This document shows, one piece after another, positions 8,522-20,980 of a stretch of DNA of 64,000 bases (positions are counted from its first letter, which is position 1; every line of letters starts with the position of its first letter). The notes below the pieces were generated by a model. It did not search any database, had not been told where the DNA came from, and saw only the letters and a list, made by a program, of their open reading frames with translations. This DNA comes from Gracilibacillus boraciitolerans JCM 21714 (lineage in GTDB: Bacteria; Bacillota; Bacilli; Bacillales; Amphibacillaceae). The position numbers were made by a program, and so were the translations under genes. The stretch is taken from contig NZ_BAVS01000016.1 of assembly GCF_000521485.1 (NCBI RefSeq), positions 1 through 64,000 of the forward strand, read 5' to 3'.

Positions 8522-9926
8522 TCACGTCATAAGGGGGGGTTCGATTGAATCATGAAATGATTCTCTTTCTTCTTTCTCTATCGGTAATAATTCATAAAAA
8601 CGGTCATCTATTTCCTGCATTTCATACTTTATTATTAAACTTACTAACCACTGGACTCGTTCTTTCCTTAGTTTCATAGAATCGATATTTAAGTAATGGC
8701 GATTCTGCCAGGGAGGTAAGGAAAATATCGTGAATAAACAATTGATCGCGGCTTCCTCATCCAATTTTTCAATATGGATTGCCATGGAATTTCTCTTGTT
8801 TGATTCATATATGGCCTTGGCCCTTTAGAAAGTAACTCTCCATGTTGAGAGATGACTTTAAAATGATCCCAGTACACAATTAAATATAATTTGTTATAGT
8901 GATAACTATTTGTTACGTGAACTGCCATGCCATCAATCGTTACTTCACCATATTTGTTAGCCGTTACCATAGTTTTTTTAAATACAGGGTATTCGGTTTC
9001 AGGTAATGCCAAACCATACTTCTTTTCTTCCTCCATTAAATCCGCAATAATGGTGCCTTTCTTATAATGTTTTCGTTGATGATCTTGCTTACAGTGCTCC
9101 TGTAATAAATCACGTAAGTGTGTTAAGTCTTGAATAACAGGTGATGGGGTGAAAAAGTTGTATCGGACATAACCTACCTTATTTTCTACATGTCCTTTTT
9201 CATTTCCTTTTCTTGGGTTGCAAGCTTGCGGATCAAATCCATAATGACTTGCAAAGCGTTGAAAAGCTTCTGTAAAGACAGTTTCTTGTTGCCGGCCTCT
9301 AGCATTACAACCGCAGCTGAAAGATTATCGAGACGAAGCTTTCTCGGGACATATCCCGCCTGTTCAAAAAGCATTTTAATGCCTTCCAAAAAACATTCCT
9401 GATTTTCCGCAAGTAAAGGTACAACCAACCCTCCATTGCTGTAAGGCAAACTCATAACCAAGCAATGAATATCTTTTACTTTTCCTTCCTGTACAACCTC
9501 CGTAACACCGAAATCTATTTGGGCTTCTGCAGGAGGATGTGTTAACCTTTCAAATTCTTCTTTCATTCCTTCGGTTTCATCCAATGTTTTATCTTTCCAC
9601 TCTGCAATATAGTTACATACGGTTCGATAAGAACCTGGAAATTCCAACTTCTGTAATTGTTCAAATATAATTTTATTGTTTCTCCTCAATTTCTTTTTTA
9701 GAGCATAGTCCTCCATTAGCCAATCTGATACAATTTCTCCCCCCCACTTTTCCTCATACATCATTCCTTTCTTCGTAGGTGATTTTTCTTCAAGTAACTG
9801 ATCTTCATCTGCATATTTTTTAACGGTTTCCCAACAAAAACCAGTACGTTTTGAAATTTCATTGATTGATAGTAATTTTATATTCCTTAATTTTTTGATA
9901 TGATTAATTTCAGGCATTGCTAGCAT
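8522..9926 (-). pseudogene. istA: IS21-family transposase IstA (element B), frameshifted
   Basis: Read across frames this is a full-length IstA: an N-terminal helix-turn-helix (LSINEISKRTGFCWETVKKY), QIDFGVTEV and RLDNLSAAVV for the two catalytic Asp, then (in another frame, about 9190-9240) the NPRKGNEKGHVENKVGYVRYN block with the Glu, and a C-terminal domain ending near 8522. Frame changes lie at about 9270-9300 and at about 8700-8715 (LPGRI to RHYLNID). G/C-runs at about 8528 and 9739 are seven long. Start ATG at 9917 or 9926; GAAAGGA upstream fits 9917 best. It is transcribed towards its own istB (8458). Confidence 0.82.
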
Positions 9927-10055
9927 CCTTTCACTTCTCCCACCATTAATTGATTAGACACTATTAACGGTAGGTTATTTTGAAGGGGGGGCTGGCAAGC
10001 CTTTTTTTATATGTGCAACCTTCTAAGATTTCGGTTGCAATACTCACTACTTTTA

Positions 10056-10766
10056 TTATGCATTAAACACATGAATTACCTTCTCATGACCAATAAATGT
10101 TTTTACTACAGTTCTCATATTGTCATACGTAAAAGATCTTGGAACAAATTTTATATGCTGAATTAACTTTGAATGAGCATCTAACACACATACTTGTGTT
10201 TCAGATTCATAGACTCTTGCGAATCTATAGTTGCTAAAAGGTAACGTAAAGACTGCTAATGAGTAGCTCTTTATTTTTCCCTTGATTTCTAACTAAACTT
10301 CTCCCCAGTCAAATTCAATTTCTGCACCAGGCTCTGGATGTTTACGAATAAACACTTCTTTATTTTTCTTTGATATTTCGCTCACAAAATTTCTTATTGT
10401 TGTGTAACCAACAGTATGACCTTCTTTAAGTAAAGCCTCATGCATATCAATGATCTTCATCTGTTGTTTCCCCCCCATGTAATGATTCTTTTTCCACTCA
10501 TTCTGAGCAATGAAATACTGGATTTTCTCTTGTATTTCTGTTGTTAAAACACGTTTCGGACTAACTCTATGCTTGTACTTTGGTGGGCTCGTAATTGACT
10601 CTGGAATCGGTAGATTCCTAACATCTTTTGATTGGCTTTCTTTAAACTCCTTTAAATACTTTCTAACTGTATTTCTACTGATCGGAAGTTCCTTTTCTAT
10701 TTTTCTTTAACTCAACCCTTTGATATATAATTTAATAACATCCTGTTTTAGTTTCAAATCAATCAC
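10056..10766 (-). pseudogene. Third IS21 IstA remnant with in-frame stops
   Basis: The minus strand from GTG 10766 reads through a helix-turn-helix (KIEKELPISRNTVRKYLKEF), the EIEFDWGEV catalytic Asp block, KGKIKSYSLAVFTLPFSNYR and FTYDNMRTVVK with the second Asp, then stops at 10056 before the Glu. Two in-frame nonsense codons interrupt it, TAA between GLS and RKIEKE (about 10708) and TAG after FDWGEV (about 10293). These are substitutions, not homopolymer changes, so this copy looks truly decayed. The 3' part and istB are missing; the next 130 bases to about 9927 hold only the outer end of element B. Confidence 0.8.
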
Positions 10767-10817
10767 TCCATATTTTCCCCCTAACAAATAATCTTGTTAG
10801 GTTTATTTTCTATTAGA

Positions 10818-10863
10818 GTGGTTCATTTTTCAATTAACAATGTGGTTCACTTTTAAGTTAACA
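10818..10863. repeat. Tandem 22-bp repeats at the IS21 end
   Basis: Two copies (10818-10839 and 10842-10863) share GTGGTTCA, then TTTT, and end TTAACA, with a 24-nt period. Multiple short direct repeats at the termini are typical transposase binding sites of IS21 elements. They mark the upstream end of the third IS21 remnant, whose insertion truncated the neighbouring gene. Confidence 0.65.
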
Positions 10864-11396
10864 TATACAACATATGGCGTTAGTGAACGACTTGCACATG
10901 TGGAATACGTATTAATAGAATTATTAATAAAATGCTTATAGTTAATTGGTTCGGAGACAGTTTCGTCTGTCTTTCCGTTGTCCTGCGTAACTTCTTCGGT
11001 GGTCTCTGTGGTGACATGCTGTGGTGACATTTGTGGAATAGCTTCCGGTAAAATTTGGATAATGTTAACTGACTTCTTTCGGCTTTTTCCGTACCAAGTC
11101 TTAGTTGTCGGTAACTTCTCTATCATGTTATAGCCTGCAAGGACGTTCATAATTCGTATAACAGTCCGCTTGGACTTGCCTATGACGTTGCCTATCTTTT
11201 CATACCTGGCGAAACTTACTCCGGTGATACGGAGACTAGAACGACCTAGAAACAATAGCGTATCTATAACAGACGTTGGCTCGTTGTTAGTCCGTAATAT
11301 GTCTATGTACTGATAGATAACCTCGTCCATTTCTTTGGTTGTTTTAAAGGTTGCTAATGATTGTAATTCCGGTAGATTAATAGTTAAATATTGCAT
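10830..11396 (-). CDS. Helix-turn-helix domain protein, C-terminus replaced by an IS21 end
   Basis: 188 residues from an ATG at 11396 with GGAGGAG upstream. The central part (residues about 55-95, with ARYEKIGNVIGKSKRTVIRIMNVL) is a winged or simple helix-turn-helix like those of replication-initiator or regulatory proteins of plasmids and integrative elements. The tail is acidic and Thr-rich. The last dozen residues (VYVNLKVNHIVN) are encoded by the terminal repeats of the adjacent IS21 remnant, so the original C-terminus is lost. Its neighbour is the integrase, so it is probably an island cargo or regulatory gene. I do not recognise a specific family. Confidence 0.6.
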   Translation of the reverse strand: MQYLTINLPELQSLATFKTTKEMDEVIYQYIDILRTNNEPTSVIDTLLFLGRSSLRITGVSFARYEKIGNVIGKSKRTVIRIMNVLAGYNMIEKLPTTKTWYGKSRKKSVNIIQILPEAIPQMSPQHVTTETTEEVTQDNGKTDETVSEPINYKHFINNSINTYSTCASRSLTPYVVYVNLKVNHIVN

Positions 11397-11537
11397 GGTG
11401 TAACTCCTCCGTATTATGACCGGAAGAAACTAACCAGTACATACGTTCTATTCGATAGATAGACTTGTCCAATTTACGACTTGTAATTTTTTTCGAAAAG
11501 TTGTATCGGGTTTTTCTCCGGTACTTCTTTTTTTGTC

Positions 11538-12438
11538 TTATTTTCGATACTTACTACGTAATCTTGAAATAGGTGAAAACTCTGCATGTTTCCGTTGTAT
11601 ATCTTCTGTTGTAAATTGGATATACTTCCTCGTTGTTTGTATGTCTGCATGTCCGGCTATACGTTGCAAAGAGAATACATCTCCGCCATTCATGATATAA
11701 TCATGGCAAAACTGATGCCTTAGAGAATGCGGTGATAACCTCTTATCTATTCCGGCTAAATTTTTATAGTTGTGTAACCTTTTCCGGAAACTGTTCGGCA
11801 TATACCTTTCGCCAAAGTTAGAAACGAATAAATATTCCGTATCAAAGTTCGCTTTAACTTCTTGCATTAACTCCATAACTAGCCGTAATACTTGATTCGA
11901 TAACGGCAATACTCTAGGTTTCCGGTTCTTTGTTATCGCTCCTGGAAGTATGATACAACGGCTTTTAAAGTCTACATTCGATATTTTCATATCAAATAAT
12001 TCTGATGATCTTATGCCGGTATCTAAAATAAGGTACATGGCGACTAAATCTCTAAATTGTGCGTAATATTCGATATTTGGTGTATTTAATAACCGCTTTA
12101 TTTCCTCGTCCGTCAATGGTTTAAATGCGTCCTCTTCTACCTTTAATAACTTGATTCCGATAATTGGATTGCGTTTTATTATTTCCTCCTTGTGAAGTAC
12201 GTTAAAGAACGATTTCAGTAATCGGATTTTCACGTTAACAGAATACGGCGATAAACCTAACTCGCGTGTCTTACGGATATAAAACTTTATAACCTCTTAG
12301 AGTTTTTTCTCGAAGTCCTTCCGATTGTTTCTGAGAATAAACGAAGTCGAACGCCTCCGATAACGTCATAGTTACCTCGTTACTTGTGATAGGATTAACA
12401 CTTGTCCTACGTTGTACGATCTTCTTACCTTTTCGCAA
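11538..12438 (-). CDS. Island integrase (tyrosine recombinase), frameshifted
   Basis: A phage- or ICE-type integrase. The catalytic domain (12233-11538) has Arg in LDTGIRSSELFD, Lys in GAITKNRKPRVLPL, HSLRHQF, AGHADIQTTRKYIQ with the Tyr. The N-terminal arm and core-binding part lies in another frame (12438 to about 12290, QKQSEGLREKTLRGY); a frame change near 12290 joins it to FYIRKTRELGLSPYSVNVK. The probable start is TTG at 12438. Just upstream a GC-rich hairpin with a run of eight T (about 12440-12500) looks like a terminator that shields it. It lies 150 nt from the 3' end of tRNA-Arg and points away from it, as expected for an element integrated at that tRNA. Confidence 0.8.
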
Positions 12439-12590
12439 CAAAAAAAAGCCTCCCTCCCGATTAGATACGTAATAAATACGTAAATAAACGAGAAGAAGGC
12501 TTCTCAAAATATGGATATGAAACTGTGTGCTATACGTTTAGCTATCCGGAAGGCTTAACGCATGTAACCGTTGCTACATAAGGCTATAAC

Positions 12591-12665
12591 GGCCCTAGCA
12601 GGATTCGAACCTGCGACACATCGTTTAGGAAACGAATGCTCTATCCCCCCCTGAGCTATAGGGCC
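12591..12665 (-). tRNA. tRNA-Arg (anticodon CCT), D-loop G-run inflated
   Basis: The minus strand folds as a cloverleaf: acceptor GGCCCTA/TAGGGCC, D stem GCTC/GAGC, anticodon loop TTCCTAA (CCT, Arg), T arm GCAGG-TTCGAAT-CCTGC. The D loop is AGGGGGGGATA, three bases longer than normal; the seven-G run fits the systematic inflation here and the natural loop is probably AGGGGATA. No CCA is encoded. Likely integration site of the island to its left. Confidence 0.93.
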
Positions 12666-12717
12666 TTAAAAACATTACAAGTGATATTATGAAAGAAGTA
12701 GATAAAAAAAGCAAGTT

Positions 12718-13539
12718 TTACTTTTCAAATAAATCTCTTAGCTCTTTAGATCTTAATGTTGCTTGCTCCAAACAGGCTATTATTGCCGCTTGAAAGCGAT
12801 GCTCCGATAACGTATTAATCCCGGTTTCCGTTGTTCCACCAGGACTTGTTATTTTCTCTCTTAACACCTTTGGCGAATCATGTGATGCTTCTAACATTGC
12901 TGCCGCACCTTTGATGGTTTGAACCATAAGAGGCTTAGCGATCTCTTTATCTAATCCTTTTGCTTCTACAAATTGTTCCATAGCCTCTACCATATAATAA
13001 TAGAAGGCAGGTCCACTACCGGCTAAGGCTGTAAAAGCATCCATATCTTCTTCCTTTATCACTATAGTTGTCCCAATCGAAGTCATCAACTTTTCAATTA
13101 AGTGAACATGCTCTGCACTAGCATACTTACCAGAAGTAATAGTCGTTGCTGATTGGCCAATCATTGCGGAAGTATTTGGCATAACACGTACTATTGGATT
13201 TTTTGTTGCTAATTGTTGTTGGATAAAGCCAGTAGAAATACCAGCTAATAAGGAAACAATAATCTTGTTTTCTGTTAACAATGACTTTATCTCTGCAATA
13301 GCTACTTTAATATCTTTAGGTTTCATTGCCAAAATAAGAATATCACTTTGCTCGATCACTTCTTTTTTATCTAGTGATGTCTTAATATGGTATGTTCCCT
13401 CTAACTCCAATAGTCTCTTTTGATTAGATCGATTCGTGGCAATAATTTGTTGTGTCGATACTATTTTATTTGCTGTCATTCCAGAAATGATAGCTTCTGC
13501 CATCGATCCAGCACCTAGAAATGCAATCGTCTCTCTCAC
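12718..13539 (-). CDS. proC: Pyrroline-5-carboxylate reductase
   Basis: 273 residues, the usual length. It reduces 1-pyrroline-5-carboxylate to proline with NAD(P)H, the last step of proline synthesis, in the cytoplasm. The N-terminal Rossmann motif IAFLGAGSMAEAI is clear; the conserved VRVMPNTSA and the C-terminal family signature ALAGSGPAFYYYMVEAM and TSPGGTTETGI are present. It is one of the few genes here without an indel. It sits between tRNA-Ser and tRNA-Arg, all on the minus strand. Bacilli often hold several paralogues (proI, proG, proH), so which one this is cannot be told. The ATG at 13539 follows AAAGGATG. Confidence 0.93.
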   Translation of the reverse strand: MRETIAFLGAGSMAEAIISGMTANKIVSTQQIIATNRSNQKRLLELEGTYHIKTSLDKKEVIEQSDILILAMKPKDIKVAIAEIKSLLTENKIIVSLLAGISTGFIQQQLATKNPIVRVMPNTSAMIGQSATTITSGKYASAEHVHLIEKLMTSIGTTIVIKEEDMDAFTALAGSGPAFYYYMVEAMEQFVEAKGLDKEIAKPLMVQTIKGAAAMLEASHDSPKVLREKITSPGGTTETGINTLSEHRFQAAIIACLEQATLRSKELRDLFEK

Positions 13540-13610
13540 TGATACCCATCCTTTATATAAAAATTAATGATTATAATATAGTATACTATAGTATAAAGTA
13601 ATTTAGCCCA

Positions 13611-13640
13611 AAAAATTGTTATACAATGATAACAATTTTT
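13611..13640 (-). terminator. Terminator between tRNA-Ser and proC
   Basis: A 12-bp stem (13611-13622 with 13629-13640) with a 6-nt loop and T-runs on both sides. It ends tRNA-Ser transcription before proC. Confidence 0.65.
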
Positions 13641-13674
13641 TCAATCTATGATCTCCAACTTTGTGTTTGATTTA

Positions 13675-13773
13675 TGGAGGAGGAGGAGGGATTCGAACCC
13701 CCCCCGCGGGCGATGAAGCCCCCCCTGGCGGTTTTCAAGACCGCTCCCTTCAGCCAGACTTGGGTACTCCTCC
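13675..13773 (-). tRNA. tRNA-Ser (anticodon TGA), two inflated C/G-runs
   Basis: The minus strand has acceptor GGAGGAG/CTCCTCC, anticodon loop CTTGAAA (TGA, Ser), a long variable arm typical of tRNA-Ser, and a T loop TTCGAAT. Two runs are longer than any normal tRNA-Ser: seven G after ACCGCCA at the start of the variable arm and eight G on the 5' side of the T loop. Four and five would restore the usual fold, giving about 93 nt. Confidence 0.9.
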
Positions 13774-13795
13774 GTGATTACTGACGACAAATAAT

Positions 13796-13824
13796 AATAT
13801 AGCATAACAAAAACTCACAGTCAA
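13796..13824 (-). promoter_or_regulatory. Promoter of tRNA-Ser
   Basis: On the minus strand TTGACT (13819-13824), 17-nt spacer, TATATT (13796-13801), about 22 nt upstream of the mature tRNA 5' end. Confidence 0.65.
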
Positions 13825-13888
13825 TAAAAAATTGAAAAAAGGTAATATTCTAAGCATGTTATTTCTATCTACTAGATATTGTTATAAT

Positions 13889-14003
13889 TTCACGGGAATT
13901 GTTCAGCTGTTGACGGGAAATATGGTTGGCTTCGCGGGAAATATTACGCTGTTGACGGGAAATATTGGTTTTTCCCGTTTAGCGAAGCACTTTTCCCGTG
14001 AAG
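13889..14003. repeat. Cluster of CGGGAA-containing repeats
   Basis: Four direct copies of a CGGGAA-type motif (about 13893, 13914, 13935, 13956), two within identical 15-nt blocks (CTGTTGACGGGAAAT), followed by two inverted copies (TTTCCCGT at about 13971 and 13991). The outer copies can pair to form a long hairpin. No protein in the overlapping frames looks real. It lies between tRNA-Ser and serS. Confidence 0.6.
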
Positions 14004-14067
14004 ATATCCCTAACAATTTTTTCATGCTTAAAATAGTTTAAAGTTGAAGCAGTTCAACTAATTAAAG

Positions 14068-15352
<1,285 letters not shown>

Positions 15353-15571
15353 ATAAAAACCCTCCAATAATAAAATATATTCTTAATTAACTAAACTGCG
15401 AAGTAACAAGTTGCGAAACTTTATAAAAGTTGTAGATGAGACTTAATCCGTCGCTGCGGAAAGCGAAGTAAATGGACGGAGCTTTTGCCATATACTCACC
15501 ATACTTTCAAAATTGTCATTACGTCGCAGTTTGGGTCTACTCCTCATTTCATTTAAGTTATTTCTAAATAC

Positions 15572-15825
15572 AAAAAACTCCCGTCCATACTAATTCTGTC
15601 TAGTAGGGACGAGAGTTTTCCCGCGATACCACCCTGATTGGAGAATAGACTTCTCCCGGCTTCATTTTTTAGATAACGGCTTATCACCGAGTATACGTAC
15701 TTTGTTTTCCGTATACTACTCAAGGATGGATTCACTTATACCTTATACCGATTCACACCAGCCATCGGCTCTCTTCCATAAGGAAATAAGCTAGTAGTTC
15801 CCTTCATCGCTTTCTTTATAACATT
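15572..15825 (-). promoter_or_regulatory. T-box riboswitch upstream of serS
   Basis: On the minus strand AGGGTGGTATCGCGGG (15620-15635) is the T-box sequence, including the antiterminator bulge that pairs with the uncharged tRNA CCA end. It is followed by a terminator hairpin (AACTCTCGTCCC with GGACGGGAGTT, about 15575-15618) and a T-run. A structured stem I precedes it (to about 15825); a UCC triplet near the end of stem I (about 15728) could be the serine specifier, but I did not prove the fold. It raises serS expression when tRNA-Ser is uncharged. Confidence 0.9.
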
Positions 15826-15838
15826 ATATTCAATTTTA

Positions 15839-16409
15839 TTAGCTTTTCACCATTTTGACAAAGTATTCTGTTAACCGATGATCATCCGTTAGTTCCGGAT
15901 GGAAGGCACTACATAAATAGTGTCCTTGACGTGCAGCAACAATTTTGTCATGATAAGTAGCTAATACCTCTACATCCGGACCAACACTCTCTATAGATGG
16001 AGCGCGGATAAAGATAGCTTCAAAGTCTTCTGCTACATTTTTTATCTCAAGCTCAGCTTCAAATGATTCCCGCTGTCTGCCAAATGCATTACGCTCAACC
16101 TTCATATCCATTAAAGATAAATGAGCATGATCTTGTCCAATAATTTGATTGGCAAGCAATATTAATCCTGCACAGGTGCCAAAGATAGGTTTCCCCCCTA
16201 TTGCCAAAGGTAACCAAGGCATCAAAGAAATCATATTTATCAATCAATCGCCGCATTGTGGTGCTTTCGCCACCAGGCAGGATTAGTCCATCTATCTCAT
16301 CTAATTGTTCTTTTCTTTTAATAATAATACCTTCTACACCAGTAGTTTGAACAGATCGTATATGTTCGGGAATAGCTCCCTGTAAACCTAATACACCTAT
16401 TTTCACCAT
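15839..16409 (-). CDS. pdxT: Glutaminase subunit of pyridoxal 5'-phosphate synthase, frameshifted
   Basis: It hydrolyses glutamine and channels ammonia to PdxS to make PLP. About 190 residues. The N-terminus [16 protein letters not shown] and LPGGEST (glycine loop) are in one frame; [10 protein letters not shown] with the nucleophile Cys and the C-terminal FHPELTDD with His and Glu are in the other. The frame changes at about 16196 inside a run of six C that should be five to give [12 protein letters not shown]. It follows pdxS by 25 nt in one operon. Confidence 0.92.
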
Positions 16410-16434
16410 TACTTTTTACTCCTCACTGCTTCTC

Positions 16435-17322
16435 TTACCAACCACGATCTTGCATACGTTCTCCAGGAGCAATGGTACTAATTTCTATTCCTTTCATTGC
16501 TGCACCAAGTCCTTTGGATACTCTCGCAATTAATTCATAGTCTTCGTAATGCGTTGTTGCCTCTACAATCGCTCTAGCAAACTTTGCAGGGTTATCAGAT
16601 TTAAAAATACCAGAACCTACAAATACACCGTCAGCACCTAATTGCATCATTAAGGCTGCATCTGCTGGAGTTGCAATACCACCTGCAGCAAAGTTTACGA
16701 CGGGTAAGCGACCATTTTCTTTAATCTCTAAAAGAACTTCGTATGGTGCACCTAATTCTTTCGCATATGTCATTACTTCATCTATTGACATGCTCACAAG
16801 GGTACGAACTTGTCCGTTAACTTCACGCATATGTCGCACTGCTTCAACGATATTTCCTGTTCCAGGTTCACCTTTGGTACGTAGCATCGACGTACCTTCC
16901 CCCCCGATACGACGGGCTGCTTCTCCCAGGTTACGGCATCCACAGACAAATGGTACGGTAAATTCTCTTTTATTTAAATGATAAACTTCATCAGCCGGTG
17001 TTAATACTTCACTTTCATCTAAGTAATCTACACCCATTGATTCTAATACACGTGCTTCTACTATATGTCCAATTCGTGCTTTTGCCATGACAGGTATCGA
17101 GACGGCATTCATTACCTCTTCGACAATAGTTGGATCTGCCATACGTGCAACTCCACCTGCTGCACGAATATCTGATGGTACTCGTTCCAATGCCATGACT
17201 GCTACGGCACCAGCTTCTTCTGCAATTTTAGCTTGTTCTGCATTGACAACGTCCATTATAACGCCGCCTTTTTGCATTTCTGCCATTCCTCGTTTAACTC
17301 TATCTGTACCTATTTTAGACAT
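16435..17322 (-). CDS. pdxS: Pyridoxal 5'-phosphate synthase lyase subunit
   Basis: 295 residues, a (beta/alpha)8 barrel that builds PLP from ribose 5-phosphate, glyceraldehyde 3-phosphate and ammonia from PdxT; it forms a dodecamer. Conserved [12 protein letters not shown] with the catalytic Lys, and [13 protein letters not shown] and [16 protein letters not shown] phosphate-binding segments. A C-run near 16905 adds a Gly ([10 protein letters not shown], normally RIGEG). The promoter region is the AT-rich 17345-17436 interval. Confidence 0.95.
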   Translation of the reverse strand: MSKIGTDRVKRGMAEMQKGGVIMDVVNAEQAKIAEEAGAVAVMALERVPSDIRAAGGVARMADPTIVEEVMNAVSIPVMAKARIGHIVEARVLESMGVDYLDESEVLTPADEVYHLNKREFTVPFVCGCRNLGEAARRIGGEGTSMLRTKGEPGTGNIVEAVRHMREVNGQVRTLVSMSIDEVMTYAKELGAPYEVLLEIKENGRLPVVNFAAGGIATPADAALMMQLGADGVFVGSGIFKSDNPAKFARAIVEATTHYEDYELIARVSKGLGAAMKGIEISTIAPGERMQDRGW

Positions 17323-17436
17323 TCTAAGAATTCCTCCTGTATGATCAACTAATCACTATTAAATAAGTCATTGTTACCCTTTATACATTATATAACAAAT
17401 TTTTTTATAAATGCCAACTGTTGAAATAGGAATTGA

Positions 17437-18776
17437 TTATGAAAATAGACCTTTAAAGAAATCTACAACAGTTGAAAATATACCAGAGAAAAAGTCTCCG
17501 ATTGCACCAAGCGAAAGCATAAACCAATTTGATTTTTCAACAGCACTTGTTGTCACTAAATCAACTCGTTGATCGCTATCTTTTCCTCCGATATATCCAT
17601 AGTTAACATCACCAGCATATTGCAGGATAGCTTCACCAACTTTTTCTCCGGATTTAATGGGTGCCTTCAAACTACCATCCTCAGCAAGCTTGTCTTGATC
17701 AATTTGATAGGAAATCGAGTATTGTTCTTGTTCACCTGTTTTTATCATCGTTTCTAAAGCTTCGGCTGTTGCTATTTCTACCTGTTCTTCTTTACCCTTT
17801 GATACAGGTAAGACTGACTCTTGTTCTAATTGAAAACCTGATGGAAACAATTCTGCTGTTTCAAATTGAGAAAAACCGTATTCCATCAATTTTTTGGTTT
17901 GCACAAATCGGGATGCTTTTGAATCTGCCTTCATCACAACTGTAATCAAACGACGTTCCCCTTGCTTTGCTGTTCCGGTAAAACAGTAGCCAGCTTCATC
18001 GGTATGACCTGTTTTTAAACCATCCATTCCTTCATATGCATATTGAGTAAAATTATTATCTTCCCATGGCAGCATCCAATTTAAGTTTAATAATTCTCTG
18101 CCATCTAACTCAGAACGCAGCATACTTGAATGTTCCAATGCTTCTGGGTAATCCTGAATTAAATGATATGCTAACAACGCAGCAGATCGTGCTGACAATA
18201 AATTATCTGCATTTGGCTCTGTGCCTCCGGATAATTTTCACCAAGATCCAAGTTGGATAAACCGGTAGAATTAACGAATTTATATTCCTGTAAGCCCATT
18301 TCAACTGCTTTTTCATTCATCATCTTAACAAATTCACCTTCAGAGCCTGCAACTAATTCTGCTAATGCAACAGTTGTAGCATTGTCAGAAATAATTGCCA
18401 TTCCTTCATAAAGCTGGCGAACGGTATAGTTTTTATCCTGAATTAAACCAATCCCTGAAAAACTAGGATCAGCCGATAGCCAATACGCATAATCACTAAT
18501 TTGTGTTGTCGTATCCCAATTGATTTTACCTTCTTTAATTGCTTCTAATACTAAGTATTCTGTCATCATCTTAGTCATACTAGCTGGAGGTAATTTTAAA
18601 TCAGATTGTTTCTCAAATAAAATCTTACCTGTTTTGGCATCTACAATAATAGCAGATTCAGCCTCTACTTCTATATTCTCTGCAGCCTGTACGGATACAT
18701 TAGTCAATGAATATGTTGCGATCATTAACATCAAAATCATTATTAACATACTTGCTTTTTTCATTATGTCTATCAC
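17437..18776 (-). CDS. dacA: D-alanyl-D-alanine carboxypeptidase (PBP5 type), frameshifted
   Basis: The major low-molecular-weight penicillin-binding protein that trims the terminal D-Ala of peptidoglycan stem peptides, membrane-anchored through a C-terminal amphipathic helix. The signal peptide is followed by ASMTKMM (SxxK, nucleophile Ser), then SDNAT (SxN type) and KTGHTDEAG (KTG) motifs. The frame breaks at about 18225, where CCGGAGGCAC should read with one more G (PEGTEPNADNLLSARS). The C-terminal helix at about 17440-17500 is amphipathic. Start taken as GTG 18776 with GGTAGGAG upstream; ATG 18764 is the alternative. It stands between guaB and pdxS. Confidence 0.9.
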
Positions 18777-18868
18777 TACTCCTACCTCCACCTATATTAA
18801 TTACATGCAATCATTTTATCATAGCCAACATAAATAGAAAATAACGCTTTATGACTAATAATCAAAAA

Positions 18869-18904
18869 GAAAAGGAAAAAAGAAAACTTGATAACCAAGT
18901 TTTC
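18869..18904 (-). terminator. guaB terminator
   Basis: On the minus strand GAAAACTTG-GTTAT-CAAGTTTTC (18882-18904) is followed by a run of six T, just after the guaB stop codon. Confidence 0.8.
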
Positions 18905-18931
18905 CCCAAACCATTGTACTATATTATTTTT

Positions 18932-20980
<2,049 letters not shown>

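Noticed and set aside
12591-12665. Unusual D-loop of tRNA-Arg as a new tRNA class
   Set aside because: The three extra bases are G within a run of seven, matching the general inflation.
13832-14041. 69-codon plus-strand frame in the CGGGAA repeat cluster
   Set aside because: Composition follows the repeats (GNxxLLTGN), no ribosome site, opposite to surrounding genes.
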